Assembly (NCBI GenBank): GCA_016199125.1
Contig: JACQHH010000143.1
Location: 1-35,970 of the forward strand
Direction: 5' to 3'
DNA length: 35,970 nt
Source: Candidatus Lambdaproteobacteria bacterium
Lineage (GTDB): Bacteria > SAR324 > JACQKK01
The notes beneath the pieces are model-generated. The model ran no database searches, had not been told where the DNA came from, and saw only the letters and a program-made list of their open reading frames with translations. The position numbers were made by a program, and so were the translations under genes. Positions 17,560 to 24,945 of this stretch are shown here, piece after piece. How positions within the stretch are numbered: position 1 is the first letter of the stretch; every line of letters begins with the position of its first letter.

Positions 17560-19068
17560 TTACTGTTGCGCGGCCCAGCGGCGCACCTGCTCGCGGTCGT
17601 CGAAGGGCAGCCGTTTGCCGCCGATCTCCTGGTACGGCTCGTGGCCCTTGCCGGCCAGCAGCACCACATCGCCCGGCCGGGCCCGGCCCAGCAGATGGGC
17701 GATGGCCGCGGCGCGATCCTCCATCGCCTCCACGCGTCCGGCCCGCGCGGGAGGAACCCCCGCCAGCACGGCGTCGATGATGGCGCGCGGGGACTCGCCG
17801 CGGGGATTGTCCGAGGTGACCAGCACCACATCGGCCAGTTCCGCGGCCACGGCGCCCATCAGGGGACGCTTGATGACGTCGCGTTCGCCGCCACAGCCGA
17901 ACAGCACCAGCACCCGGCCCGTGGCCACCTCCCGCGCGGCGCGCAGCACATTGTCCAGCGCATCCGGCGTGTGGGCATAATCCACCACCGCGGTGAATCC
18001 GCCGGGCACGGGCACGCGCTCGAAGCGTCCCGGCGCGCCGGTGCAGCCGGGCAGCGCGGCGGCCAGCGCGACGGGCTCCGCGCCCGTGGCCATCAGCAGG
18101 CCCACCGCGGCCAGCATGTTGGACACGTTGAAGTGCCCGGCAAGCGGAAGCGCGAAGTCGCAGCGGGCGCCCTCCACGACCAGCACGCCACGGCTGCCGC
18201 CCGCACTCGTCTGCAGCCGTTCCACCGCCAGCGCCGCGCCCGGCCGCCCCTGGCAGGAAAAGCCCAGCCGGCGCATGCGTGGATGCTCGGCCGCCAGCGC
18301 CGTGAACAGCTCGATCCCCACCGGATCGTCCAGATTCAGCACTGCACAATCCAGGGGGTATTCCAGGAACAGGCGCGCCTTGTCGCGGCCGTACTGGGCC
18401 ATGCTGCCGTGAAAATCCAGGTGATCCTGGGTCAGGTTGGTGAAGGCCCCCGCGTGGAAATGCAGCCCGTGCGTGCGGCGCTGGGCCAAGGCGATGGAGC
18501 TGACCTCCATGGCCGCCGTGCCCACCCCCCGGGATACGCATTGGGCCAGAAACGCCTCTATTTCAGGGGCTTCCGGGGTGGTGCGCTCGCCGGGGGCGCG
18601 CTCGGCGCCGATGCCCATGCCCAGGCTGCCAATCACGCCGCATTCCCGCCCCAGCGCGGCGCAAAGCTGTTGCACCAGGTAGGTCACCGTGGACTTGCCG
18701 TTGGTGCCAGTGACTCCCAGCAGGTGCAAGGCGCGCGAGGGGTGTCCGTAGACGGCTGCGGCCAGCTCCGCCAGGCTCTCACGCCCAGGCCGCACCAGCA
18801 GCAACGCCGTACCGGCCAGATCATTCCGCGCGGCCAGTGTGGCATAAGTCGCGGGGTCGGAGACCGCCAGCGCGCCCGGGCGCCGCGTCAGGACCTGGGC
18901 GATGAAGTCGTGTCCGTCGAAGCGCTCCCCCACCAGGGCGAAGAAGCCCTCCCCCGCCGCCACGCGCCGCGAATCGCAGTGCAGCGCCGCCAGGGGCTTG
19001 GCGCCGGCCGGAATGCGGCGCTGCAACACCGCCTGCAGAGTGCCTAGTGACGCCAGCGCAATGGCCAT
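17560..19068 (-). CDS. murE: UDP-MurNAc-tripeptide synthetase MurE
   Basis: About 502-residue cytoplasmic ligase adding the third residue to UDP-MurNAc-L-Ala-D-Glu. Visible: substrate-binding CDSRRV near the N-terminus, ATP loop GVTGTNGKST, the EVSSIALAQRR segment, carbamylated-Lys region (QYGRDKARLF), and the C-terminal SDNPRGESP. The DNPR motif marks meso-diaminopimelate as the added amino acid. Start is uncertain: the ATG at 19068 gives the usual ~30 residues before DSRR and leaves the tRNA promoter outside the gene, but has no clear ribosome site; a GTG at 19116 would add 16 residues. It stands alone, away from other mur genes in this window. Confidence 0.93.
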   Translation of the reverse strand: MAIALASLGTLQAVLQRRIPAGAKPLAALHCDSRRVAAGEGFFALVGERFDGHDFIAQVLTRRPGALAVSDPATYATLAARNDLAGTALLLVRPGRESLAELAAAVYGHPSRALHLLGVTGTNGKSTVTYLVQQLCAALGRECGVIGSLGMGIGAERAPGERTTPEAPEIEAFLAQCVSRGVGTAAMEVSSIALAQRRTHGLHFHAGAFTNLTQDHLDFHGSMAQYGRDKARLFLEYPLDCAVLNLDDPVGIELFTALAAEHPRMRRLGFSCQGRPGAALAVERLQTSAGGSRGVLVVEGARCDFALPLAGHFNVSNMLAAVGLLMATGAEPVALAAALPGCTGAPGRFERVPVPGGFTAVVDYAHTPDALDNVLRAAREVATGRVLVLFGCGGERDVIKRPLMGAVAAELADVVLVTSDNPRGESPRAIIDAVLAGVPPARAGRVEAMEDRAAAIAHLLGRARPGDVVLLAGKGHEPYQEIGGKRLPFDDREQVRRWAAQQ

Positions 19069-19074
19069 GGGCTG

Positions 19075-19104
19075 TTGACAAGAATCGGTCGGAATCTCTA
19101 ACGT
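19075..19104 (+). promoter_or_regulatory. Sigma-70-like promoter for tRNA-Gln
   Basis: A perfect -35 TTGACA (19075-19080) is followed after 18 bases by TAACGT (19099-19104, three of six to consensus). The mature tRNA begins 23 bases later, a usual distance. The weak -10 is partly offset by the perfect -35. Confidence 0.55.
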
Positions 19105-19127
19105 GAAAGCCTCCACCAGCGCGACTC

Positions 19128-19199
19128 TGGGGCGTAGCCAAGCGGTAAGGCAGCGGGTTTTGATCCCGTCATTCCTAGGTTCGAATCCTAGCGCCCCAG
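19128..19199 (+). tRNA. tRNA-Gln (anticodon TTG)
   Basis: A complete 72-base cloverleaf. Acceptor stem TGGGGCG pairs with CGCCCCA, D-arm AGCCAAGCGGTAAGGC, anticodon stem GCGGG/CCCGT with loop TTTTGAT giving anticodon TTG (19160-19162), T-arm CTAGGTTCGAATCCTAG, discriminator G. It closely matches the E. coli tRNA-Gln pattern. CCA is not encoded, so the 3' end must be added by nucleotidyltransferase. Confidence 0.97.
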
Positions 19200-19251
19200 C
19201 TTTCCTGGTCGCATGTCGGCGGCCCGTGGCGCCCTTGCGCCGGCCCCGCGG

Positions 19252-21414
19252 CTAGGGAAAGACCCGCCGCTGGCTGGTGCCTTCCAGCATGAAGAACATG
19301 GATTCCTTGACGGCCTCGCCGGTCTCCAGAAACGTGGTCAGGCCCGTCACGCCGTCGTAGGGCGGCATCTTCAGCAGCGCCTGCGCCAGAGCCCGCCGCG
19401 ACCGCGTGTGGGTCTGTTCCACCAGCTTCTCCAGCATGTTCAGGGTGTCGTAGCCGATGGCGGTGTAGTAGGTCGGCGCGCGGTAGTTGAGCCGGTGGCC
19501 GTACATCAGGAAGTGCCTGTTGCGGAAGTCCTGGCTCTGCACATCCTTGCCCGAGCGGTCATAGGAATCGACGAATACCGCGTTGCGCAGCTTGCCTTCG
19601 GCCGCCACCAGAATGGACTCCGCATTCCAGAAGCGATTGCCCAGGATCATCACGCGCTCCGCGTCCACCGTCACGGGGTAGGAGGCGATGACGCGCAGAT
19701 CGGCCGCGCTGTTGGGGCCGATGGGGACGAAGATCGCATCGAAGTCGACGATCGGATCCGGCCGCCGGTCGCCCACGGCATCCAGCAGGGCGGTGTCGGC
19801 CGCGTCCAAAGGCCGGTTGAGCCCGGTAATTTCCTCGAAGATGCCCTTCAGGTCGGACTGTCCGTCGCGGTCGCCGGAGATGTCATAGCCCGCCACGGCC
19901 ACGATGTGCCCGCCCCGCGCCGCCACGTTGTCCCAGAACAGCCGCATCATGCGCTCCCCATAGCGCGAAGCGGGGTAGAGCAGCACAAAGCGCCCGGCGT
20001 GCAGGTAGTCCATGGCAAAGGCCACCAGGTGAGCGATTTCCTCCTCCTCGCTCTTGCTGTGACGGAACACGTAGCCGCTGCGCGGGGGCAGATCCAGCGA
20101 CACGGACAGCGAGATCAGCGGCACGTGCTGGTCCGCGGCCTCCTCCACCGCCGCCTGGGATTCGTTGCGTGCGATGGGCCCGATGATGCCGATCACGTGC
20201 TGGTCCTGCACCAGCTCGCGCACGCCGCGCCGCACCAGCTCCGGATCGTTGCGCGTATCGCGGATCACCAGCTCGTAGCCCCGCGCCGGGTCTCCGCCGG
20301 ACGGCGGCACGGCGGCCTGCGGGCGGTCGGCCATGATCAGCCGCTCCAGGCGCCCCTCGCCCTCCTGCGGCGTGGGGGGACGGCGCGACAAGGCCAGGCG
20401 CAGGCCGTCGAGCACCTCCCCGGCCAGCACGCGCAGGGCTGCGCTGCTGGAACCCAGGGGCAGCAGCACGCCGATGCGCTGCGGCACGGTGGTCACCGTA
20501 TCCTCGATCTCCTCGCGCGCCGTGCGCAGCGCCTTCTGTGCCGCGGAGGAGACGGCCTCCCCGGAGCGTTGCAGGCGCTGGATGGCCAGCAGGGCGTCCC
20601 CGTGGCGCCCCACGTTGATCAGCACGCGGATGCGCAGGAAGGGCAACTGCGCCGTCAGCCAATCCGGCCTGGTCTGCTGCGCGACGAAGGCCTCCAGCGC
20701 CTCCACGCTCTGCAGCCGCTCCAGCAGGTCCAGGATTTCCGTGTCGCTGGCGGCCAGGGCCGGCAGGCGGTCGCGCTCCAGCAGCAGGAATTCGGCGGCG
20801 CGGGCATAGTGCTGCTGCCGCGTGGCCGACTCGGCGTGCATGCGAAAATAGCTGGACTGCACGCTGGCCGGCAAGGCGTCCAGGGCTGCATCGTCGAAGA
20901 AGAACGACTCTTCCAGGGGCTTGCCCTGCCGGAACAGCGCCTGCGTGAGGTAGAAAAACGCCCAGGGGAAATTCGGATCGTCCGGATGGCGCTCCACGAA
21001 TCCGCGGGCGAGGCGCTCCTGCTCTTCGGCGGCCATGATGCGCTCGCCGGCGCGCAGCAGGTAGGCCAGATGCCTGCGGTAACGCGCGGCGCCGTCTGTG
21101 CCGTCGGCGGCGCCCCGCTGCAATTGCCCCAGCAGCACCCGCAGCAATACATAGGCCTGTTCGCCCTGGCCCCGCTCCACCAGCTCGTACAGCGCATCGG
21201 GCAGCGGCGCGGGCAGCGGCTCGGTGGGCAGCAGCGCCAACTCCGGCTCGAAGGGCAGGTAGCGCATGCTCTCCGGATCGCGGGCGGGCGGGCGCTGACT
21301 GAGCAGGCTCTGCGCACCCGCGGGCGCGGCGGCGGCCCCCAGGGCCAACAGGCCCAGCAATGCCCCGGCCAGCAGGGCCGCCAGGCGCCGGCGATGTCGT
21401 GCATCGAGCATCAT
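19252..21414 (-). CDS. LpoA-like periplasmic penicillin-binding-protein activator
   Basis: 720-residue exported protein. It has an N-terminal signal peptide (AALLAGALLGLLALGAAAAPAGAQS) and a helical, TPR-like region of about 300 residues (FYLTQALFRQG, RIRVLINVGRHGDALLAIQRL). A C-terminal type I periplasmic-binding fold follows (QRIGVLLPLGSSSAALRVLAGEVLDGLRLAL, GIIGPIARNES). This domain order matches LpoA/LppC. Unlike E. coli LpoA it has no lipobox cysteine. It is the last gene of a three-gene operon; its ATGATG overlaps the surA-like stop. A branched-chain amino-acid-type binding protein is the alternative. Confidence 0.7.
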   Translation of the reverse strand: MMLDARHRRRLAALLAGALLGLLALGAAAAPAGAQSLLSQRPPARDPESMRYLPFEPELALLPTEPLPAPLPDALYELVERGQGEQAYVLLRVLLGQLQRGAADGTDGAARYRRHLAYLLRAGERIMAAEEQERLARGFVERHPDDPNFPWAFFYLTQALFRQGKPLEESFFFDDAALDALPASVQSSYFRMHAESATRQQHYARAAEFLLLERDRLPALAASDTEILDLLERLQSVEALEAFVAQQTRPDWLTAQLPFLRIRVLINVGRHGDALLAIQRLQRSGEAVSSAAQKALRTAREEIEDTVTTVPQRIGVLLPLGSSSAALRVLAGEVLDGLRLALSRRPPTPQEGEGRLERLIMADRPQAAVPPSGGDPARGYELVIRDTRNDPELVRRGVRELVQDQHVIGIIGPIARNESQAAVEEAADQHVPLISLSVSLDLPPRSGYVFRHSKSEEEEIAHLVAFAMDYLHAGRFVLLYPASRYGERMMRLFWDNVAARGGHIVAVAGYDISGDRDGQSDLKGIFEEITGLNRPLDAADTALLDAVGDRRPDPIVDFDAIFVPIGPNSAADLRVIASYPVTVDAERVMILGNRFWNAESILVAAEGKLRNAVFVDSYDRSGKDVQSQDFRNRHFLMYGHRLNYRAPTYYTAIGYDTLNMLEKLVEQTHTRSRRALAQALLKMPPYDGVTGLTTFLETGEAVKESMFFMLEGTSQRRVFP

Positions 21415-22451
21415 GGCGTCAGCACGCGAATGTCGGCCTCGGCGCGCAAGCGCTTGAAATACGCCTGCAGCTCCTTGGCGCGGGCCTCGCCGGCAAGCTG
21501 GTCGTGAATCCGGTTGGCGGTCACGGAATCCATCCGCTCGCAATCCACGTTCTGCCGGGCACGCTCCCCGAACACCTTGACGATATGGTAGCCGAATTCG
21601 GTGTGCACCGGCTCGCTGACGGTGCCCACGGGCAGGCCGAAGGCCGCATCCTCGAAGGCCTTGACGAATTGCCCCCGTGAAATGAACCCCAGGCGTCCCC
21701 GGTTGCGCGCCACGGCGGGATCTTGCGATTCGGCCGCCGCCAGCGCTTCGAAGGGGGCGCCGTCCAGCAGCCGGCGGCGGATCTCGCGCGCCTTGTCCAG
21801 AGCCTGGGGGTCCTGGCCACGCACCAGGATGTGCCCCACATCGATTTCCCGGGAATCGTGGTTCTGGCGCCGGCATTCGGCGGCCACCTCCTCGCGGGGG
21901 ATCGCGATATTGGCGTACACCTCGCGCTGCAACACGCGGCGGGTGAGGATATCCTTGAGCACGTAGTCCTTGAGCTGGTCCTCGGCGTACTGCCGGGCCG
22001 CGACGGGATCGCGGCTGATGATGGCGTCCACGCGTCCCTGCAACTCCTCGTCGCTGACCGTGATCTTCAGGTCGCGGGCGCGGCTTTCCAGCAGCAGGCG
22101 CTGCACCAGCTCATCGACAACGTCGTTGTCCAGCGTGGACAACAGGCTCTCGCGCTCGGCACCGCTGTACTGGGCAGTGATCTGGGCTAGGCGCAACTCG
22201 CGGTACGAGGTCACCTCGCGCGCGGTGAGCATGCGCTCGTCCACCACGATCTGCACCCGATCCACCAGTACGCGCGGTGCGGCGAGCGGCGCGGCGGGCG
22301 CCCAGGCCAGCACCACGGCGGCCAGCAACAACGCGCCCGGTACGGCCGGCACGGCCCATCGCCGACGCGCGGGCGGGCGGCGGCCCAGAACGGACGCCCG
22401 CGGGGCCGAGCGTGGGGCCCGCGCGGTCTGCGGCACGTGGCAGGGCATCAT
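21411..22451 (-). CDS. surA: SurA-like periplasmic peptidyl-prolyl isomerase
   Basis: 346-residue exported chaperone/isomerase. A long Arg/Pro-rich N-terminus leads to a signal segment (VPGALLLAAVVLAWAPAAPLAA). A SurA N-terminal helical domain follows (VDRVQIVVDERMLTAREV, then LDNDVVDELVQRLLLESRARDL). One parvulin domain comes next (IDVGHILVRGQDPQALDKAREIRRRLLDGAPFEALA, GRLGFISRGQFVKAFEDAAF, TEFGYHIVKVFGER). E. coli SurA has two parvulin domains; here there is one. Outer-membrane protein folding is the likely role. Both ends overlap neighbours. Confidence 0.85.
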   Translation of the reverse strand: MMPCHVPQTARAPRSAPRASVLGRRPPARRRWAVPAVPGALLLAAVVLAWAPAAPLAAPRVLVDRVQIVVDERMLTAREVTSYRELRLAQITAQYSGAERESLLSTLDNDVVDELVQRLLLESRARDLKITVSDEELQGRVDAIISRDPVAARQYAEDQLKDYVLKDILTRRVLQREVYANIAIPREEVAAECRRQNHDSREIDVGHILVRGQDPQALDKAREIRRRLLDGAPFEALAAAESQDPAVARNRGRLGFISRGQFVKAFEDAAFGLPVGTVSEPVHTEFGYHIVKVFGERARQNVDCERMDSVTANRIHDQLAGEARAKELQAYFKRLRAEADIRVLTP

Positions 22452-23338
22452 GGCCGGGACGCCTCCGCGGTCGATTGACTGCGCAGGGCCTGGGCCCGCT
22501 GGCGCAGGCGCGTGAGCGGAAATTCGCGCATATTGGGATCGTAATCCATGTCTTTCAGCACGGAGCGCTTGAACAGCCTCCCGTTCAGCAGAAACAGCAC
22601 GCTGCGTGGAAACACTAGGTTGCGCGACTCATCGGTTTGCTCACCGAAAATCATGTAGGGGCCAAACTCGATGCGCAGCTCGGCGATGTGGTTGCCGCCC
22701 AGGGCCACCGATTCCACGCGCAGGGGGAGATAGTCCACCGCATCCACCCACACGGCCTTGCCGTGCGCTTCCTGGAGCCCGTACAGCACGTTGCCCTTGG
22801 GCGTGCGATTGATCGTCACCCTCTGGGGTAGAATGCCCCATGTCGTGGCGCCCTTTTCCCAGGCGCTGCGCGATTCACCCAGGAACGGCAGGAAGGGGTG
22901 CAGGATGTCCACGGTTTCGAACTGGCGCACCGCATCCAGGTTGACGGAAGTTTCACCAAAGCCTTCGTCATAGTAGTAGTGGAGAGGTTTCCCTTCCATA
23001 TCAAAGGTTTCAATAGCCAGAAACCCACGCCGCAGCCAGTACACGCGCTGGCGGAAGCCCCAGGCCGGCATGACGGCCGGCTCGCGGTCCGTCTGTTCTT
23101 GCGAGGCCTCGGCGATGACCCCAGGCTGAGCATCGTAGACCATGTTTTCCAGGGACAGGATGGCCCCGGCATAGACCGAGGAACGCTCCAGGATGCGCGT
23201 ATAGATTTCTCCCAGCGTGGGCTCGTAGGCCCACGCGGGACTGGCTGAGAAGCCGCACAGCAGCGCAATGCCCAGCGCCGCGGCGGCAGTGCCCGCCCAC
23301 AAGCGGCCGCCCCCAGGCGGGGCACGCCGGGGCGGCAT
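22448..23338 (-). CDS. Unknown exported protein, possibly LolA-like fold
   Basis: About 296 residues, function not recognised. After an N-terminal signal peptide (WAGTAAAALGIALLCGFSASPAWA) comes a mostly beta-type sequence with recurring strands (GFRQRVYWLRRGFLAIETF, ATTWGILPQRVTINRTPKGNVLYGL, HIAELRIEFGPYMIFGE). That pattern is reminiscent of LolA/LppX-type lipoprotein carriers. Start is unclear: I use the ATG at 23338 for a compact signal peptide, but ATGs further upstream (e.g. 23464) remain open in frame. Its stop is embedded in the ATGATG start of surA, so it belongs to the envelope operon and probably acts in the periplasm or outer membrane. Confidence 0.6.
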   Translation of the reverse strand: MPPRRAPPGGGRLWAGTAAAALGIALLCGFSASPAWAYEPTLGEIYTRILERSSVYAGAILSLENMVYDAQPGVIAEASQEQTDREPAVMPAWGFRQRVYWLRRGFLAIETFDMEGKPLHYYYDEGFGETSVNLDAVRQFETVDILHPFLPFLGESRSAWEKGATTWGILPQRVTINRTPKGNVLYGLQEAHGKAVWVDAVDYLPLRVESVALGGNHIAELRIEFGPYMIFGEQTDESRNLVFPRSVLFLLNGRLFKRSVLKDMDYDPNMREFPLTRLRQRAQALRSQSTAEASRP

Positions 23339-23970
23339 GGGCGCATGCGCCCTGCCGGCCGCGGTGCTCCGCGCCGTTGCGGGGCGTCGCAAAAGCATCC
23401 TGGGCCGGCGGAGAGGGGCGAAGCGGAATGGGCGGGCAGGGCTGATGGGCTGACGAACATTCATGCTGTGCGCCACGACGGTCGGGTCCGGCAGCCGCAT
23501 CGACGGCCGCTCGTCCCCCGCGGGACGGCCCGGGAGATTCAAGGGAAACTGATCGGCGACAACGGGCCTTTCCTGTTGCCGGAGACGCCAGGTTCGGTCA
23601 TCGTAACATATCTGCCGCGGTTTTTTCGGGGCCGGGGAACATGCACGGATATTGACCGCAGTAGCCCATTCACGGGTGCGATGACGGTTCGGCATGGCTC
23701 TCCCCGGGCCCTCCGGATTGCGGAACGATGCCCGATCCAGGCGCAAGCGGCGTGTCGCACCCCGTGCCGATTGCCCCGCGCACCCTCAGCCCGTGACGCA
23801 GCCGACGACCGTCACGCTGGTGCGGACGTGTGCACGAGCCGCCGGCGCACGAAGAGCGCGGTGCCGGTGCAGTGCTATTGACGCGCCGGAATTGATCCCG
23901 GTTCAATTGGCGCCGCCGCGGGCTGCGTCGCGCGACGGCCCCTCGCCGGACCACCCTCGGAACGAGCACG
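23339..23970. other. 632-base divergent gap between the envelope operon and hemC
   Basis: Up to ~130 bases on the left may still be the 5' end of the unknown exported gene. The rest shows no supported gene; the track ORFs are shadows. Promoters for both directions should lie here. A minus-strand TACGAT at about 23605 could be a -10, but it has no matching -35, and I call none. Confidence 0.4.
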
Positions 23971-24924
23971 GTGAACCTGCCACGCAAGATCAAGGTCGCC
24001 TCGCGCGCCAGCGCGTTGGCCATGCAGCAGACCCGCACCATCATCGCCTGGATCGCGGCGCGGCATCCCGCGCTGGAATTCGAGATCGTGGAGATCACTA
24101 CTCACGGGGACCGCTTCCAGAGCACGCCCATCACGCAAATGGGCGAAAACGTGGAACGCGGCATCTTCAACACGGCGCTGGAAGAAGCCGTGCTCGACGG
24201 CCGCGCCGACCTGGCCACCTGCTCCTTCAAGGACGTGGAATCCGATCTGCCGGCGGGCCTCTGCGCCGTGTCGGTGGGCCGGCGCGAGGATCCGCGCGAC
24301 GTGCTGGTCACGCGCCACGGCAAGGGGCTCGCCCGACTGCCTCCCGGTGCCGTGCTGGCCACCAGCAGCCCCCGCCGCACCAGCCAGCTCCGCGCCTTCC
24401 GCGCCGACCTGCAGTTCCGCCCCCTGCGCGGCAACATCACGACGCGCGTGGAAAAGTCCGTGCGGGAGTTCGACGGCGTGATCCTGGCGGCCGCGGGCCT
24501 GTTGCGGTTGGAGTTGCAGGGACACATCCAGGAATACATCGATACGGGCATCCTGCTTCCCGCGGCGGCCCAGGCCGCCCTGGGCTGCGAATACCTGGCC
24601 GGGCGGGAGGACATGGCGCAGATCGTGGCGGGCATCCAGGACGCGGACACCGAGCGCTGCGTGCGTGCGGAAAAGGCGCTGATGATCGGGCTCAGCGGCG
24701 GCTGTTATGCGCCGATCGGCGTGCTGGCCACCCTGCGCGACGGCCGCTTCGACATGGCCTGCCGCGTCGTGTCCCAGGACGGCACCCAACGCGTGGAGGA
24801 GCGCCAGACGGGCACCGCAGCCGAATCGTCACGGGTGGTGCAGGCGCTGGTGGAGCGTCTGATCGCCCGCGGAGCCCGGGAGATCATCGATCGCACCCGC
24901 GCCAGCCTGCTGGGGCAGGCCTAG
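23971..24924 (+). CDS. hemC: Porphobilinogen deaminase HemC (divergent)
   Basis: 317-residue homologue of hydroxymethylbilane synthase, which joins four porphobilinogens in tetrapyrrole synthesis. Conserved: VASRASALA at the N-terminus, Lys-Asp of FKDVESDLP (catalytic Asp), SSPRRTSQL and RGNITTRVEK arginine motifs, and the dipyrromethane-attachment Cys in LSGGCYAPIG near residue 235. Odd: the usual HSxKD reads CSFKD and the usual F(T/V)KELE reads FNTALE. Start is GTG with a weak site. It stands alone; hemD does not follow. It ends 10 bases before the ppsA-like stop. Confidence 0.88.
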   Translation: MNLPRKIKVASRASALAMQQTRTIIAWIAARHPALEFEIVEITTHGDRFQSTPITQMGENVERGIFNTALEEAVLDGRADLATCSFKDVESDLPAGLCAVSVGRREDPRDVLVTRHGKGLARLPPGAVLATSSPRRTSQLRAFRADLQFRPLRGNITTRVEKSVREFDGVILAAAGLLRLELQGHIQEYIDTGILLPAAAQAALGCEYLAGREDMAQIVAGIQDADTERCVRAEKALMIGLSGGCYAPIGVLATLRDGRFDMACRVVSQDGTQRVEERQTGTAAESSRVVQALVERLIARGAREIIDRTRASLLGQA

Positions 24925-24945
24925 CGCCGCGGACCTACGCGGCGC
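24924..24945. terminator. Perfect hairpin spanning the stop codons of hemC and the ppsA-like gene
   Basis: GCGCCGCG and CGCGGCGC form an eight-base-pair perfect stem around a six-base loop. The stem begins at the last base of the hemC TAG and covers the ppsA-like stop (24935-24937). It could act on both transcripts; there is no T-run. Confidence 0.5.

Noticed and set aside
19213-21507. 764-residue plus-strand ORF over the LpoA-like gene
   Set aside because: Shadow; composition typical of the complement of a GC-rich gene.
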